A DNA stretch of 39,353 bases from Gammaproteobacteria bacterium (GTDB taxonomy: Bacteria; Pseudomonadota; Gammaproteobacteria; Eutrophobiales; Eutrophobiaceae), in contig JAPPLI010000175.1 of NCBI GenBank assembly GCA_028819495.1, positions 1 to 39,353 of the forward strand, written 5' to 3'. The notes under the pieces were generated by a model that saw only the letters and a list, made by a program, of their open reading frames with translations, made no database searches and was not told where the DNA came from. The translations under genes were made by a program, and so were the position numbers. This document shows, piece after piece, positions 7,229-16,166 of this stretch (within the stretch, counting starts at the first letter, position 1; the number at the start of each line of letters is the position of its first letter).

Positions 7229-8812
7229 ATGATCCATGAGTCAGTGAGACCGGCCCTGATGACGCGAGTCCCGGGGTTGCTGCTTCCCCTCTTTGCCTGC
7301 TGCCTTCTCTCTGCCTGTGCCCTCAAGATGAACCTGGTCAACCTGGTTCCCGAGACTGACGAACCGGTTTCGGCGTTGCCCGACGAGTATGACGGCACTG
7401 AAGTCGCCGGCGCCTACGAGCCCATGCAATGGTGGAAGGCGTTCTCGGACCCGGTTCTCGACAGGATAATCGAAGCGGCCCTGGACTCGAATTTCGACCT
7501 GGCCGAGGCGGTTGCCCGGGTCGAGCAGGCCAGGGCAAGGGAACGCATCGTCAAGGCTCCGGCGTTTCCGCTGTTACAGCCTTCCGCAGACATCACCGAT
7601 ACAGATATACCCACCAACGCGGGCATTGCCGCGCAACTGGATGAAGTAGGGCTGGGTCCGGATGTGTACAGCGATTTCGGCATTGAACTGCCGGACCGGC
7701 TCGACCTGACTACCTACACCCTTGGAGTGGATTTTTCCTATGAACTCGATTTCTGGGGCCGCAACCGCAACGACGCGCTGGCAGCCGGCGCCGAACGGCT
7801 GGCTCAAGAGGCGGATTACCTGACCGCCCGCATGGGGGTGCTGGCGGAAACCGTGCGCACCTACCTGGAGATCGTGGACCTGCGCCGGCAACGGAGACTG
7901 GCGGACGAAAACGTGGAGATCTTCCGGCAGCGCGAATCACTCGCCGAATTTCGTTATGACCGCGGCCGCATCGACACGCTTGCACTGTACGCGGCGCGCC
8001 AGAACCTGCGCACCGCCGAGGCCGAATTGCCGCAGATAGAAGCGCTGCTGGCGGACGCTGAGGGGAGGCTCTGGGTGCTGCTGGGAGGTCACCGGTCCGA
8101 CCTGGAGGAAATGCTGCCCGATTCCCTGACCCCCGCCACCGCGCTGGAACCGGTTCCCGTCGGCATTCCGGCCGACCTGCTGGCGCAGCGTCCCGACGTG
8201 AGCGCGGCGCGGCAGCGCGTGGAAGCGGCCCGCTACACGGTCGGCGCCCGGCGCGCGGACATGTTGCCAAGCTTGTCCCTGTATGGTTCCATCGGCCTGC
8301 AGAGCACTGAAGGCAGCGAATGGTTCGACCCGGACCAGTGGTTCCGCAACCTGAGTTTCAACCTGCTGGGTCCGGTATTCCAGGGGTCGCGGCTGCGCAG
8401 CAATGTTGACCTGGCCGAAGCCAGGCTGGATGAGGCCGCCGCTGCCTACGGGCGCAGCGTGGTCACCGCGGTCAAGGAGGTCGAGGCCGCCCTGGCGCGG
8501 CTGGAGGCCGGCCGCCGCCGCCATACCCTGCTGGCGTCCCTGGCTGATGAGGCCCGGGCCGAAAACGCGCTGCAGGAACAGCGCTATGTCTCCGGGGTGG
8601 GCGAATACGAGGCTTTCCTGACCGCGGCCCAGAACCTCCTTGGCGCGCAATCCGGACTGGCGGCGGCGGAGCGCGACCTGGGTTATGCGCGTCTTGCACT
8701 GCACCGCGCCCTGGGAGGCGCGTGGACCATCCGGGACCGGCAAGCGAGCAGACAACAGGGTAGCGCAGGTCCTGAAGATACTGCGCGAATATTGGCCAAC
8801 TCCACGGAGTAA
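7229..8812 (+). CDS. RND efflux outer-membrane lipoprotein, NodT/OprM family
   Basis: A 527-residue outer-membrane channel of the TolC-like NodT family. Starting from ATG 7229 (AAGG about 9 bases upstream), the protein has a basic N-terminus, a hydrophobic stretch and the lipobox LLSAC with Cys30 as the lipidated residue. ATG 7259 is a possible alternative start with the same lipobox. The rest shows the duplicated long-helix architecture of outer-membrane efflux proteins, for example SYELDFWGRNRNDALAAGAE and LAQRPDVSAARQRVEAARYT. It forms the exit duct for the pump encoded downstream. It is the first gene of a three-gene operon, with 6 bases to the adaptor. A frame extending upstream of 7229 has no signal-like character. 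Confidence 0.92.
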   Translation: MIHESVRPALMTRVPGLLLPLFACCLLSACALKMNLVNLVPETDEPVSALPDEYDGTEVAGAYEPMQWWKAFSDPVLDRIIEAALDSNFDLAEAVARVEQARARERIVKAPAFPLLQPSADITDTDIPTNAGIAAQLDEVGLGPDVYSDFGIELPDRLDLTTYTLGVDFSYELDFWGRNRNDALAAGAERLAQEADYLTARMGVLAETVRTYLEIVDLRRQRRLADENVEIFRQRESLAEFRYDRGRIDTLALYAARQNLRTAEAELPQIEALLADAEGRLWVLLGGHRSDLEEMLPDSLTPATALEPVPVGIPADLLAQRPDVSAARQRVEAARYTVGARRADMLPSLSLYGSIGLQSTEGSEWFDPDQWFRNLSFNLLGPVFQGSRLRSNVDLAEARLDEAAAAYGRSVVTAVKEVEAALARLEAGRRRHTLLASLADEARAENALQEQRYVSGVGEYEAFLTAAQNLLGAQSGLAAAERDLGYARLALHRALGGAWTIRDRQASRQQGSAGPEDTARILANSTE

Positions 8813-8818
8813 TCCGAC

Positions 8819-10042
8819 ATGTCCCGCATATCCAGTTTCCTGATCGCCGTAGTTATTATCGCCGGTTCCGTGGCATTGGCGTCTTTCCTGGTTTCAAGGG
8901 CGCCGGAACCGGAGCGCGTAGAACCGCCCCCGCAAATTCCGTATGCGCAGACCGGTACGGTCATGGCAGGTTCGGACGCGATACCGGTGTACGGCGCAGG
9001 CACAGTCAGGCCGGGCGCTGAAGTCGATATCGCGCCGCAGGTCGGCGGTAAAATCGTCTGGGTGGATGCCGGATTCCAGAGCGGAGGACGGGTGCAGGCG
9101 GGCCAGACGATCTTCCGTATCGAAGAAGCGGACTACCTGTACCGGGTGCAGGAAGCGGAGGCCAATCTCGCCGCGCGCCGGGTGGCCTTGCTCGAGGAAC
9201 AGGAACAGGCGGCCATTGCCCGGGCCGAGTACGAACGTTACTCCAGCCGGCAGGGGGATGGGGCTGCGCAGACCGGCGTCAGTCCACTTACCCTGAGGGA
9301 ACCGCAACTGGAAGCCGCGCGCGCCGAACTGAAACGCGCAGAAGCCCTGCTTGCCGACGCCAGGCTGGCGCTGTCCAGGACCCGGGTGACTGCGCCCTTC
9401 GACGGCCATGTGCGTGAAGAGTCCGTGGATGCGGGGCAGATCGTGATGGCGGGCCAGACCGTCGGCCGGCTGTTTGCGTCCGATGTAGTGGAGGTCGTAG
9501 TGCCCCTGTCCGACAGCGATGCGGCCTTGATCCCCGGCTTGTGGGAGCTTGAAGCGGGTGACGGGGAGCAGGGAGTCCAGGCGCTCGTCGCGGCCCGTTA
9601 CGGCGCAGGGAAATATGCCTGGAAAGGTTACGTGGACCGGGGCGAGACTTCGGTTGACGAACTGACGCGTACCATTGACGTGGTCGTGCGTGTGCCGGAC
9701 CCGTTCAGCGCGGGCATCCCGGTCGGCGCAACCCGCTCATCCGGCGCTAACGGCGGCAGCCCGCCGTTGCTGCTTGGCGAGTTCGTGGAGGTCGAGATCA
9801 CGGGAGTCGCGCCGGAGAGTTTTTTCCGGGCGCCGCGCGCGGCATTGCAGCCCGGCAATGAGCTGTGGGTTGTGAACCCCGGCGGCAGGGTAGGTATTGT
9901 CCCGGTACAGGTGCTGCAGCGCGCCGACGATGAGGTGTTCGTGACCGGTGGCCTGGAAAGCGGGCAGGCGGTGATTATCGGCGGAATACAGTTTGCAACG
10001 GAAGGCATGCGCGTCCGTACGGAAGCTGATCCGTCACTATGA
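8819..10042 (+). CDS. RND efflux periplasmic adaptor subunit (membrane fusion protein)
   Basis: A 407-residue HlyD/AcrA-type adaptor linking the inner-membrane pump to the outer-membrane channel. An N-terminal membrane anchor at about residues 5-27 (FLIAVVIIAGSVALASFL) has no lipobox, so it is anchored by a helix, not a lipid. Then come a lipoyl half (VDIAPQVGGKIVWVDAGFQSG), a coiled-coil hairpin of about 80 residues rich in Ala/Glu/Arg, the second lipoyl half (VTAPFDGHVREESVDAGQ) and beta-barrel and membrane-proximal domains. Its stop codon overlaps the pump start as ATGA, so the two are translationally coupled. No regulator gene is adjacent, so the inducer cannot be guessed. Confidence 0.93.
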   Translation: MSRISSFLIAVVIIAGSVALASFLVSRAPEPERVEPPPQIPYAQTGTVMAGSDAIPVYGAGTVRPGAEVDIAPQVGGKIVWVDAGFQSGGRVQAGQTIFRIEEADYLYRVQEAEANLAARRVALLEEQEQAAIARAEYERYSSRQGDGAAQTGVSPLTLREPQLEAARAELKRAEALLADARLALSRTRVTAPFDGHVREESVDAGQIVMAGQTVGRLFASDVVEVVVPLSDSDAALIPGLWELEAGDGEQGVQALVAARYGAGKYAWKGYVDRGETSVDELTRTIDVVVRVPDPFSAGIPVGATRSSGANGGSPPLLLGEFVEVEITGVAPESFFRAPRAALQPGNELWVVNPGGRVGIVPVQVLQRADDEVFVTGGLESGQAVIIGGIQFATEGMRVRTEADPSL

Positions 10043-13000
10043 GTCAAAACGACGGTTTACACGGGGAACGACCCGGTCCCATCGCCTACATGGCAGGCAA
10101 CGGTGTTGCTGCCAATCTATTAATGATCGCGATACTGGCGGCAGGTCTGGTATCGCTGACCGGCCTTGAGCGGGAGGCCTGGCCGCCTCTCCCCTTCAAC
10201 ATGGTTGAAGTGTCGATGGCCTACCCCGGCGCCAGCCCGGAAGAGGTGGAAGATTCGATTGTCGTCAAGATTGAGGAACAGGTAGAGACCCTGGACGACG
10301 TTAAATCGATTCGCTCGGTGGCTGCTCCCGGTATAGCATCCATCAGCGTTGAAATGAGGTCGGGTACGGATATTGACCAGGCATTGGACCAGGTAGAGTC
10401 CGCGGTCAGCCGCATCCAGTCTTTTCCCGGCGCGGCCGAGCGTCCCCAGATTACAAAGTTGTCCACCCGCACGAGCATCATCCGTCTCGTCGTGTATGGC
10501 GATATCCCAAAGCGGTCGTTGAAGGAACTGGCTTACCAGATTGAGGATGATCTTGCTGCGCTGCCCGCGGTATCGAACGTCGAGACGAGCGGCACGTCGG
10601 ACTATGAGATATCGATTGAAGTGCCGTTGCACCGCCTGCGCGCCCTGGGACTCACACTGGATGACGTCGCTGATGAGGTGCGTCGCGGCTCCCTCGATCT
10701 ATCGGCCGGCAGTATCAAGACCCGGGATACCAAAGTGCGCGTACGCACCCTCGGCCAGCGATACGATCAGCAGGACTTTGAGAACATCGTTGTTCTCAGT
10801 CGCAATGATGGCACCGTGGTACACCTCGGTGATATTGCGGAAGTGTATGATGACTTTCGCGACAGCGACCTGATTGTACGCTACAACGGTAAGCCGGCAG
10901 TCTTTGTCGAGGTCTTCCGGGCGGAAGGCGAACCGGTGATGGCTGTCGCCGCGGCGGTGCACGAACACGTGGCAAACGTCATTGTGCCGTCCCTGCCCGA
11001 AGGTGTGAAAATCTCTATCTGGAACGACGATACCCAGACTTATTCCGAGCGGGTCGCTATGTTGCTGAAGAACGGTTCGTTGGGGCTCATGCTCGTCCTC
11101 ATCGCGTTGGCTCTTTTCCTCGAAATACGGCTCGCGTTATGGGTCGCGGTCGGACTCGCCATTTCCGGGATTGGCGCCCTGGCCGTCATGCTGGCATTTG
11201 ACCTCTCAATCAACAACATCTCCCTGTTCGTGTTCGTTCTTGCCATCGGTATCATAGTTGACGACGCCATCGTCGTTGCTGAGCACATCCATCACGAGCG
11301 GCAGCAGGGCATACCGGGAGTCGCCGCCGCGATTCGCGGCGTTCAGCGGATCAAGAAGCCCTTGACTTTTGCCGTGCTGACATCCATCGCCGCGTTTACG
11401 CCCGTACTCTTCGTGCCCGGGGGCATCGGTGAAATATGGAAAGCGTTGCCGATAGTCGTCATCGCCATGCTGTTGATCTCCCTCGTCGATGCTTTCTTCA
11501 TACTTCCCAACCACCTCTCGCACCTGCACGGTCCGGAGTGGACGCCCACCAGTCCGGTGGAGCGGTTTTTCTGGCGCACCCAGCGCCACGTGGACAGCAT
11601 ATTGAAAAGGTTTGTGGAAGGGCCCCTGGATCGATCGCTTCGATTTGCGACGCAACAACCGGCAGTAGTGATGGCGGGCGCGGTCGGTATGCTTATCCTG
11701 AGTATCTCACTGTTGCCGGCAGGTATCGTGCTGACTACTTACGCCGACGTGATCGAGGGTGACTTCGTGAATGCGAGCCTTGAGATGCCGGATGGGACTA
11801 CCGCGAGCAGGACGCACAAGGTGGCCAGGGAACTGGAAGAGGCAGGGCGACGTGTCGTTGATCGGTTCTCAGAGACCCAGGCCGATGGAGCGCCCCACCT
11901 GCTCTCGGGAGTTGTCGTCACCGTTGGCCGGGAACCCCGCATCGAGGGTGGGGGAGTGCTGCCGAAGCTCACGCTCAACCCTGAAGCCCACGTTGCCGGT
12001 ATCGAATTCAAGCTTATAAGCGCACAGCAACGGGATATCTCCACGGTAGATGTCGCGCAAGCCTGGAGGGAGGAGGTGGGTATCCTGCCCCATGTGCGCG
12101 GCATTAGCATCAGTGGAGAGGTCATCGACTTCGGCAGTCCCGTTGAGGCGGTGCTCTCACACCCGGACCCGGACCGCCTCGTCCGGATAGCAGGCACGGT
12201 GGTCAGTGAATTGCGCGGACTGGAGGGCGTGTATGACATACGCTCCGACCACGCGCCGGGTGTCAGGGAGATACAACTGGAGTTGAGGGAGGAGGCGCGC
12301 ACACTCGGACTCACCCTGGAAGACCTGGCCATGCAGGCACGCGCGGCATTCTTCGGCGCCGAAGCCTTGCGGGTGCAGCGGGACCGGGAAGAAGTCCGGG
12401 TCTATGTCCGCCTGCCCAAGGATGAGCGCGATGCCATCACCGATATTGAGGAATATTTGATCCGCACCCCGAACGGGGCGGAAGTGCCGCTTATCCAGGT
12501 CGCGCGGTTAACCTCGGGCATTTCCCCTCCGGAAATTCGGCGCAGGGACGGCCAGCGCGTCGTCACCGTAACCGCTGAAGTAGACCCGGCTGTGATTTCC
12601 GCTAATGAAGCAAACAGCATCCTGGCAAATTCCATCCTTGCAGACTTGTCAGCCGCAAATCCCGGTCTGACCTACATATACGGGGGTGAACAGCAACAGC
12701 AGATTGAATCGCTGGGCGCGCTGTTCCGCAGTTTTATACTCGTGTTGCTCTTTATGTTTGCGATGCTGGCCATTCCCCTGCGCTCCTACGGCAAGCCGAT
12801 CATTGTCATGGCCATCATTCCGTTTGGGCTTATCGGCACGATCCTGGGGCATTGGGCGCTGGGTGTGCCCGTGAGCGCCACGTCCATGATCGGCTTCTTC
12901 GGTTTGAGCGGAGTCGTAGTGAACGACTCCCTTGTCATGATCGATTTCGTCGATCAGCGACTCAGGGAGGGCGCTCCCCCGCGGACCGCGATTATTGAGG

Positions 13001-13242
13001 GCGCAAAGGAACGTTTCCGGCCCATCATGCTGACCTCCGTGACCACCTTTCTCGGCTTCACGCCGCTCATTCTCGAACGGGCCATCCAGGCCCAGTTCCT
13101 GGCCCCCTTCGCTGCCACGCTGGGGGTCGGCATCCTTATTACGACAGCGATTCTCATGATCTGTGTGCCCGCCCTGTTGGCAATCTACCTGCGCGTCAAC
13201 CGGCTGCGGCAAGTGTGGGTGCCCAGCCCGAACGGCGCGTAG
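10039..13242 (+). CDS. RND efflux pump, inner-membrane permease (AcrB/HAE-like)
   Basis: A 1067-residue proton-driven permease with the duplicated RND plan: TM1, a large periplasmic porter/docking loop, TM2-7, then the repeat. The paired acidic residues of TM4 that carry protons are present as VDD at 407-409, in a segment reading LAIGIIVDDAIVVAEH. The second half contains the usual SVVNDSLVMIDF-like and TSVTTFLGFTPL segments. Together with the adaptor and channel it forms a complete tripartite pump. Substrate range is unknown. The last eleven or so codons (about 13210-13242, including the stop) are the antisense of the heme-binding loop of a dead cytochrome P450 gene. The original C-terminus was therefore probably replaced when the two regions were joined. 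Confidence 0.93.
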   Translation: MSQNDGLHGERPGPIAYMAGNGVAANLLMIAILAAGLVSLTGLEREAWPPLPFNMVEVSMAYPGASPEEVEDSIVVKIEEQVETLDDVKSIRSVAAPGIASISVEMRSGTDIDQALDQVESAVSRIQSFPGAAERPQITKLSTRTSIIRLVVYGDIPKRSLKELAYQIEDDLAALPAVSNVETSGTSDYEISIEVPLHRLRALGLTLDDVADEVRRGSLDLSAGSIKTRDTKVRVRTLGQRYDQQDFENIVVLSRNDGTVVHLGDIAEVYDDFRDSDLIVRYNGKPAVFVEVFRAEGEPVMAVAAAVHEHVANVIVPSLPEGVKISIWNDDTQTYSERVAMLLKNGSLGLMLVLIALALFLEIRLALWVAVGLAISGIGALAVMLAFDLSINNISLFVFVLAIGIIVDDAIVVAEHIHHERQQGIPGVAAAIRGVQRIKKPLTFAVLTSIAAFTPVLFVPGGIGEIWKALPIVVIAMLLISLVDAFFILPNHLSHLHGPEWTPTSPVERFFWRTQRHVDSILKRFVEGPLDRSLRFATQQPAVVMAGAVGMLILSISLLPAGIVLTTYADVIEGDFVNASLEMPDGTTASRTHKVARELEEAGRRVVDRFSETQADGAPHLLSGVVVTVGREPRIEGGGVLPKLTLNPEAHVAGIEFKLISAQQRDISTVDVAQAWREEVGILPHVRGISISGEVIDFGSPVEAVLSHPDPDRLVRIAGTVVSELRGLEGVYDIRSDHAPGVREIQLELREEARTLGLTLEDLAMQARAAFFGAEALRVQRDREEVRVYVRLPKDERDAITDIEEYLIRTPNGAEVPLIQVARLTSGISPPEIRRRDGQRVVTVTAEVDPAVISANEANSILANSILADLSAANPGLTYIYGGEQQQQIESLGALFRSFILVLLFMFAMLAIPLRSYGKPIIVMAIIPFGLIGTILGHWALGVPVSATSMIGFFGLSGVVVNDSLVMIDFVDQRLREGAPPRTAIIEGAKERFRPIMLTSVTTFLGFTPLILERAIQAQFLAPFAATLGVGILITTAILMICVPALLAIYLRVNRLRQVWVPSPNGA

Positions 13243-14948
13243 CCGTGGCCGACTTGTTCCTTGCGTTCCGGGAGGTAGCGGTCGATATCGAACGAAAAGG
13301 GGTCCGGGAAGACGTCATCCATATAATGCGTGGCTGTCTGGGCAATGAAAAGCCGCGTTCCTACCGGGGGCGAATATCCTTCGAGCGTGAAGGCATTCAT
13401 TACGTTCCTGACCTGCATCGGCACGACCGGGTACATACGCTGGCACTCCATGATGAGGCGGTGAGTGGTATCCAGGCTGAATTCCTGGACCTCCTCGCCT
13501 GCCGGTTCGCCGTTGGCAAAGAACGTTGCGGCTTCCGCCTGTATCCTGCGATACAGGGCCGGCTGCGACACCATGGCGTACACCGCGAAGCTCAACGCGC
13601 TGCCGAGGTAAAAGGCGGCAAGCAGCGATGACACAAAAGCAAAAGGCAAATCCGTTTCCGGCAAAAACTGCGGGTCGCTTGCGTGCAGGCTCAGTAAATC
13701 GTCCGCAAGATTCCGGGGACAGCCCGCCCGCTGGGCTGGTGTATGGACAGCCTGTACCCGTTCGACCAGCCTGGCAAAGTGTTTCTTCCTGCGTTTCATG
13801 CCCGGGGTATCCAGCATGAATTCCGGCAGGACCCGCAACAGGTGAATGGCGAGCGCCCGCTTCTTGAATTCGATCACTTCGCTGATACAGTCCTGGGTGT
13901 CGATGCCGATGTTGATCGGTGAGAATTGCGAGTTTATCAATTCGGGGAAAGTCGCCACTGCCGTCCATCGCGGGCAGCAACCGCCCTGCGCCATAGACCT
14001 TCACGAAACCTTCAAGATAGTCCTTGGCTCTCAGGTAGTTGCGGCCGGAGCGATGCGTCCATTTGTTTGCCTCAAGGCCGGCGAGAATTACCATGTCTTC
14101 CTTCATAAACGGCGCTTTAATCTTGAACACGGGCCCGTGTTTTTCAGCGAGCCCGGCAAACAGCGCAGATATGTTGCCGGTGCGGATATGCGGGCTGAAT
14201 AACAGGTCGCGTATCGGAACGGTCGGAAGCGGCCGGGTCTGGATCGTGCGTCGCAGCGCCGGGCCTGCAAGGGTTTGGCTGATGGCTTCCGCGATGGCGC
14301 GGCCCAGCACGTCCATGCCGGAAATGGCCACAATGCGCTCCTCCGCCGCCTCGTCGAGGGTGAAGATAAAACGGAAGACATCGCAAGTGTGGATGAGAGA
14401 GACAAGGAAAATATCTCTCGGATCGGGAATTTCATTGTCGAAAATGACCTTGCTGAGTCGCGTCTTTACGAACTCCGTCTCATCTCCATCGTCAGCAGAA
14501 TATGATTGGTTCTGCCAGGTGGTACGCGAGATAGTCCAGAACCCGCCTTGATGTTCGGTCACTATTCCACGCTCCGTCAGTCGTTCCAGGGTCGTATCGA
14601 TGATCGATTCCGCGCGCGGGCTCAGCCGTTCAATCCAGAATTGAGTATTTCGTTGCGTCGGCTCCTCCCGGATTTCTTTAAGGAACCTCTAAAAATGCCA
14701 TCCGTGGCATTTTCAGAGACGGAAACGGAAAAGTGCGATTTTCCGTTTCCTTCATTTTCAATCACTTACGTGATTAAAAATGGCAGCATATCCTTATGCT
14801 GCACGGGCACCTCTAATTTTTAGAGGTGCCCTTTAAGGGCGGAATCCAGGACGGGGTCGCCTGTTTCCGCGGAGTCGACAACAAAAAGAGACGCCAGGTC
14901 TGTATCGATACGCGAGGTTATTGACAGGTCCGCAAGCACGGCGCCGGC
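13209..14948 (-). pseudogene. Dead GPP34-cytochrome P450 fusion gene (second copy)
   Basis: This is a broken paralogue of the intact gene at 16167-18173, aligned by eye over almost its full length. It has at least four lesions. (1) The first 30 or so GPP34 residues are missing; homology starts at AGAVLADL, directly after a methyltransferase remnant. (2) A miniature element of about 150 bases is inserted between the codons of LDSALK and LKEIREE. (3) Near 13945 the frame changes and about 55 codons present in the intact copy are gone. (4) The sequence stops just after the heme cysteine (FGLGTHTC, Cys codon 13209-13211), where the efflux pump gene begins on the other strand. Surviving P450 features are the ECQR form of the ExxR motif followed by MYPVVPMQVR, and the heme loop. 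Multiple independent lesions exclude a single sequencing error. Confidence 0.88.
14676..14838. mobile_element. Miniature inserted element made of five successive hairpins, with 8-base direct repeats
   Basis: The insert at about 14684-14831 lies inside the GPP34 reading frame, flanked by CTTTAAGG at 14676-14683 and 14831-14838. Removing the insert plus one repeat restores the protein sequence A-L-K-E-I seen in the intact paralogue. The ends share ACCTCTAAAAAT in inverted orientation. Inside are five consecutive perfect stems: 14692-14713 (9 bp), 14721-14750 (12 bp, 6-base loop), 14760-14775 (6 bp, extended by A/T pairs), 14783-14802 (8 bp) and 14805-14831 (11 bp). It has no coding capacity, so it must be mobilised in trans. 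Terminal GGAACCTCT-like sequences recall IS5-group ends, but I cannot confirm the parent. Part of the direct repeat may belong to the element ends. Confidence 0.75.
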
Positions 14949-14959
14949 GATGGTGCATA

Positions 14960-15520
14960 AGTTCCTGCTTGATGGCCCGGTGGCTTGCGTCATTCGGATT
15001 GAACTTGTCCGTCATGCACATTTCCTGACCCCAGAACAGGGCTCCTGGTTTCAACACGCGGAATATCTCCGCGAAAGCGCCTTGCTTGTCCGGCGCATGG
15101 CACGTCGACTCGATTGCATAACCCGCGTCGAACGTGTTGTCTGCTATGACACTCATGTCCATAAAGCTGCACGCAACATACTCAACCATGTGGTCGAGGC
15201 GGCCTCGGCGTCCAGTTTTTTTGCTTTTTCAACCTGGACCTCATTGTTGTTGACCCCGACAACCCGGACACCGGACTCATGCACGATGCGACGCATAGGG
15301 CCGCCTATTCCACAGCCGATATCGACAACTGTCATGCCCTCTTGCAATTCCAGATTGGCGAGCATCAAGCGCTGATGCCGGATGATGGAGTCTTCCACTC
15401 TCTCATGGGGCGCCAAGGGAGCAAAATGCAGGGATTCGTTCCAACCGAACACCATGAACTCGTTGCAAAGCTCATAGTATTCTTTCACCGTTTCACTGTG
15501 GTCATAGCTGTTCGCTCCAA
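14960..15520 (-). pseudogene. Sterol C24-methyltransferase-like gene, frameshifted and truncated
   Basis: Two adjacent frames carry successive parts of a SAM-dependent methyltransferase of the Erg6/SMT group. The first (from about 15515) has NSYDHSETVKEYYELCNEF, FGWNESLHFAP, the SAM motif VVDIGCGIGGPMR and GVNNNEVQVEKAKKLDAE. The frame then shifts at about 15190-15210 and continues as YVACSFMDMSVIADNTFDAGY, AIESTCHAPDK, FRVLKPGALFWGQEMCMTDK and HRAIKQEL. The YAIEATCHAP-like and MTDK blocks are diagnostic of SMT-type enzymes, which methylate sterol side chains. The C-terminal third is lost where the sequence joins the truncated GPP34-P450 copy at about 14950. The 5' end abuts an inverted-repeat element, so the native start is missing too. 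It is non-functional as it stands. Confidence 0.88.
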
Positions 15521-15563
15521 CGCCATCCTGCGTCGCCCGACCGCTTCCCGGCCCGCCCGAAGG

Positions 15564-15659
15564 GAGCCACACAGCGACGCCAATACGGCGTTGCAGCCCT
15601 TGGCAAGGACTCGCCATTCCCGGCGGGCTGCGCCTTGTCTTGACGTCGCTGTGTGGCTC
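15564..15659. repeat. Inverted-repeat element with 16-base perfect ends
   Basis: GAGCCACACAGCGACG at 15564-15579 is repeated as its exact reverse complement at 15644-15659. A second, weaker dyad lies inside (GCAGCCC against GGGCTGC). The element of about 96 bases has no coding potential and sits where the N-terminus of the methyltransferase should be. It is probably a MITE-like insertion or a remnant of one. Confidence 0.65.
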
Positions 15660-15689
15660 TGAACATGTCAATATTAACTGGAAAGGGTA

Positions 15690-16106
15690 CTAGGTTGTGT
15701 TAACACTGGCGCGCCGCATCGCCGCTTTCAGCAACAGGAACGCAACCACTACCATGGACAATTCGAACACGGCAACGATGCCTTGGTTGATGGTAAATCC
15801 CTCCATGGCCTGAATGATTATTCGAGTGGACATAAGGCCGCCGGCTCCGAAGAAAGTGCCGGCAAGGGCTGCGACAGCCATCAGCCTGGAAGACAGGCCC
15901 GCCAGCGCCAGCAGCCCGGAACCTACCACAAGCCCCCCGTAGGTGGCGCGGATTTCCGTCTCGCCTGACGCGTTCATGGGCATAATACCCAGGGCCTCTC
16001 CCATAGTGTGGGGTTCAAAGAAGGTAAAGATGCCTGAGGCCATAAATATGGTTCCGATGACTGCAAGAAAAACCCGTTCAATGGTCAAAATGGTTCTGTC
16101 TGTCAT
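15690..16106 (-). CDS. DUF4345-like small integral membrane protein
   Basis: A 138-residue protein with four predicted membrane helices: about residues 10-30, 50-70, 77-100 and 112-132. The tandem helical layout and the FxPhTMGEALGIMP-type loop after TM1 resemble DUF4345/DoxX-like proteins. The start ATG 16106 has a good Shine-Dalgarno sequence (GAGGA about 8 bases upstream); the longer frame from a TTG at 16130 does not. It lies between the intact GPP34-P450 (61 bases upstream) and the methyltransferase remnant, all on the minus strand. It is apparently intact, unlike most of its neighbours. Its function is unknown; context suggests a membrane partner of the P450 or lipid pathway (inference). 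Confidence 0.75.
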   Translation of the reverse strand: MTDRTILTIERVFLAVIGTIFMASGIFTFFEPHTMGEALGIMPMNASGETEIRATYGGLVVGSGLLALAGLSSRLMAVAALAGTFFGAGGLMSTRIIIQAMEGFTINQGIVAVFELSMVVVAFLLLKAAMRRASVNTT

Positions 16107-16166
16107 ATGTTTATCCTCGTGTCGTTTCAATTATCCGGCGCCGGGCATGCAACTGTGGCTTCTTGT

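Noticed and set aside
13185..14562. Two overlapping genes for separate P450 halves
   Set aside because: Comparison with the intact copy shows a deletion of about 55 codons, a frame change, a lost C-terminus and an insertion, so it is one dead gene.
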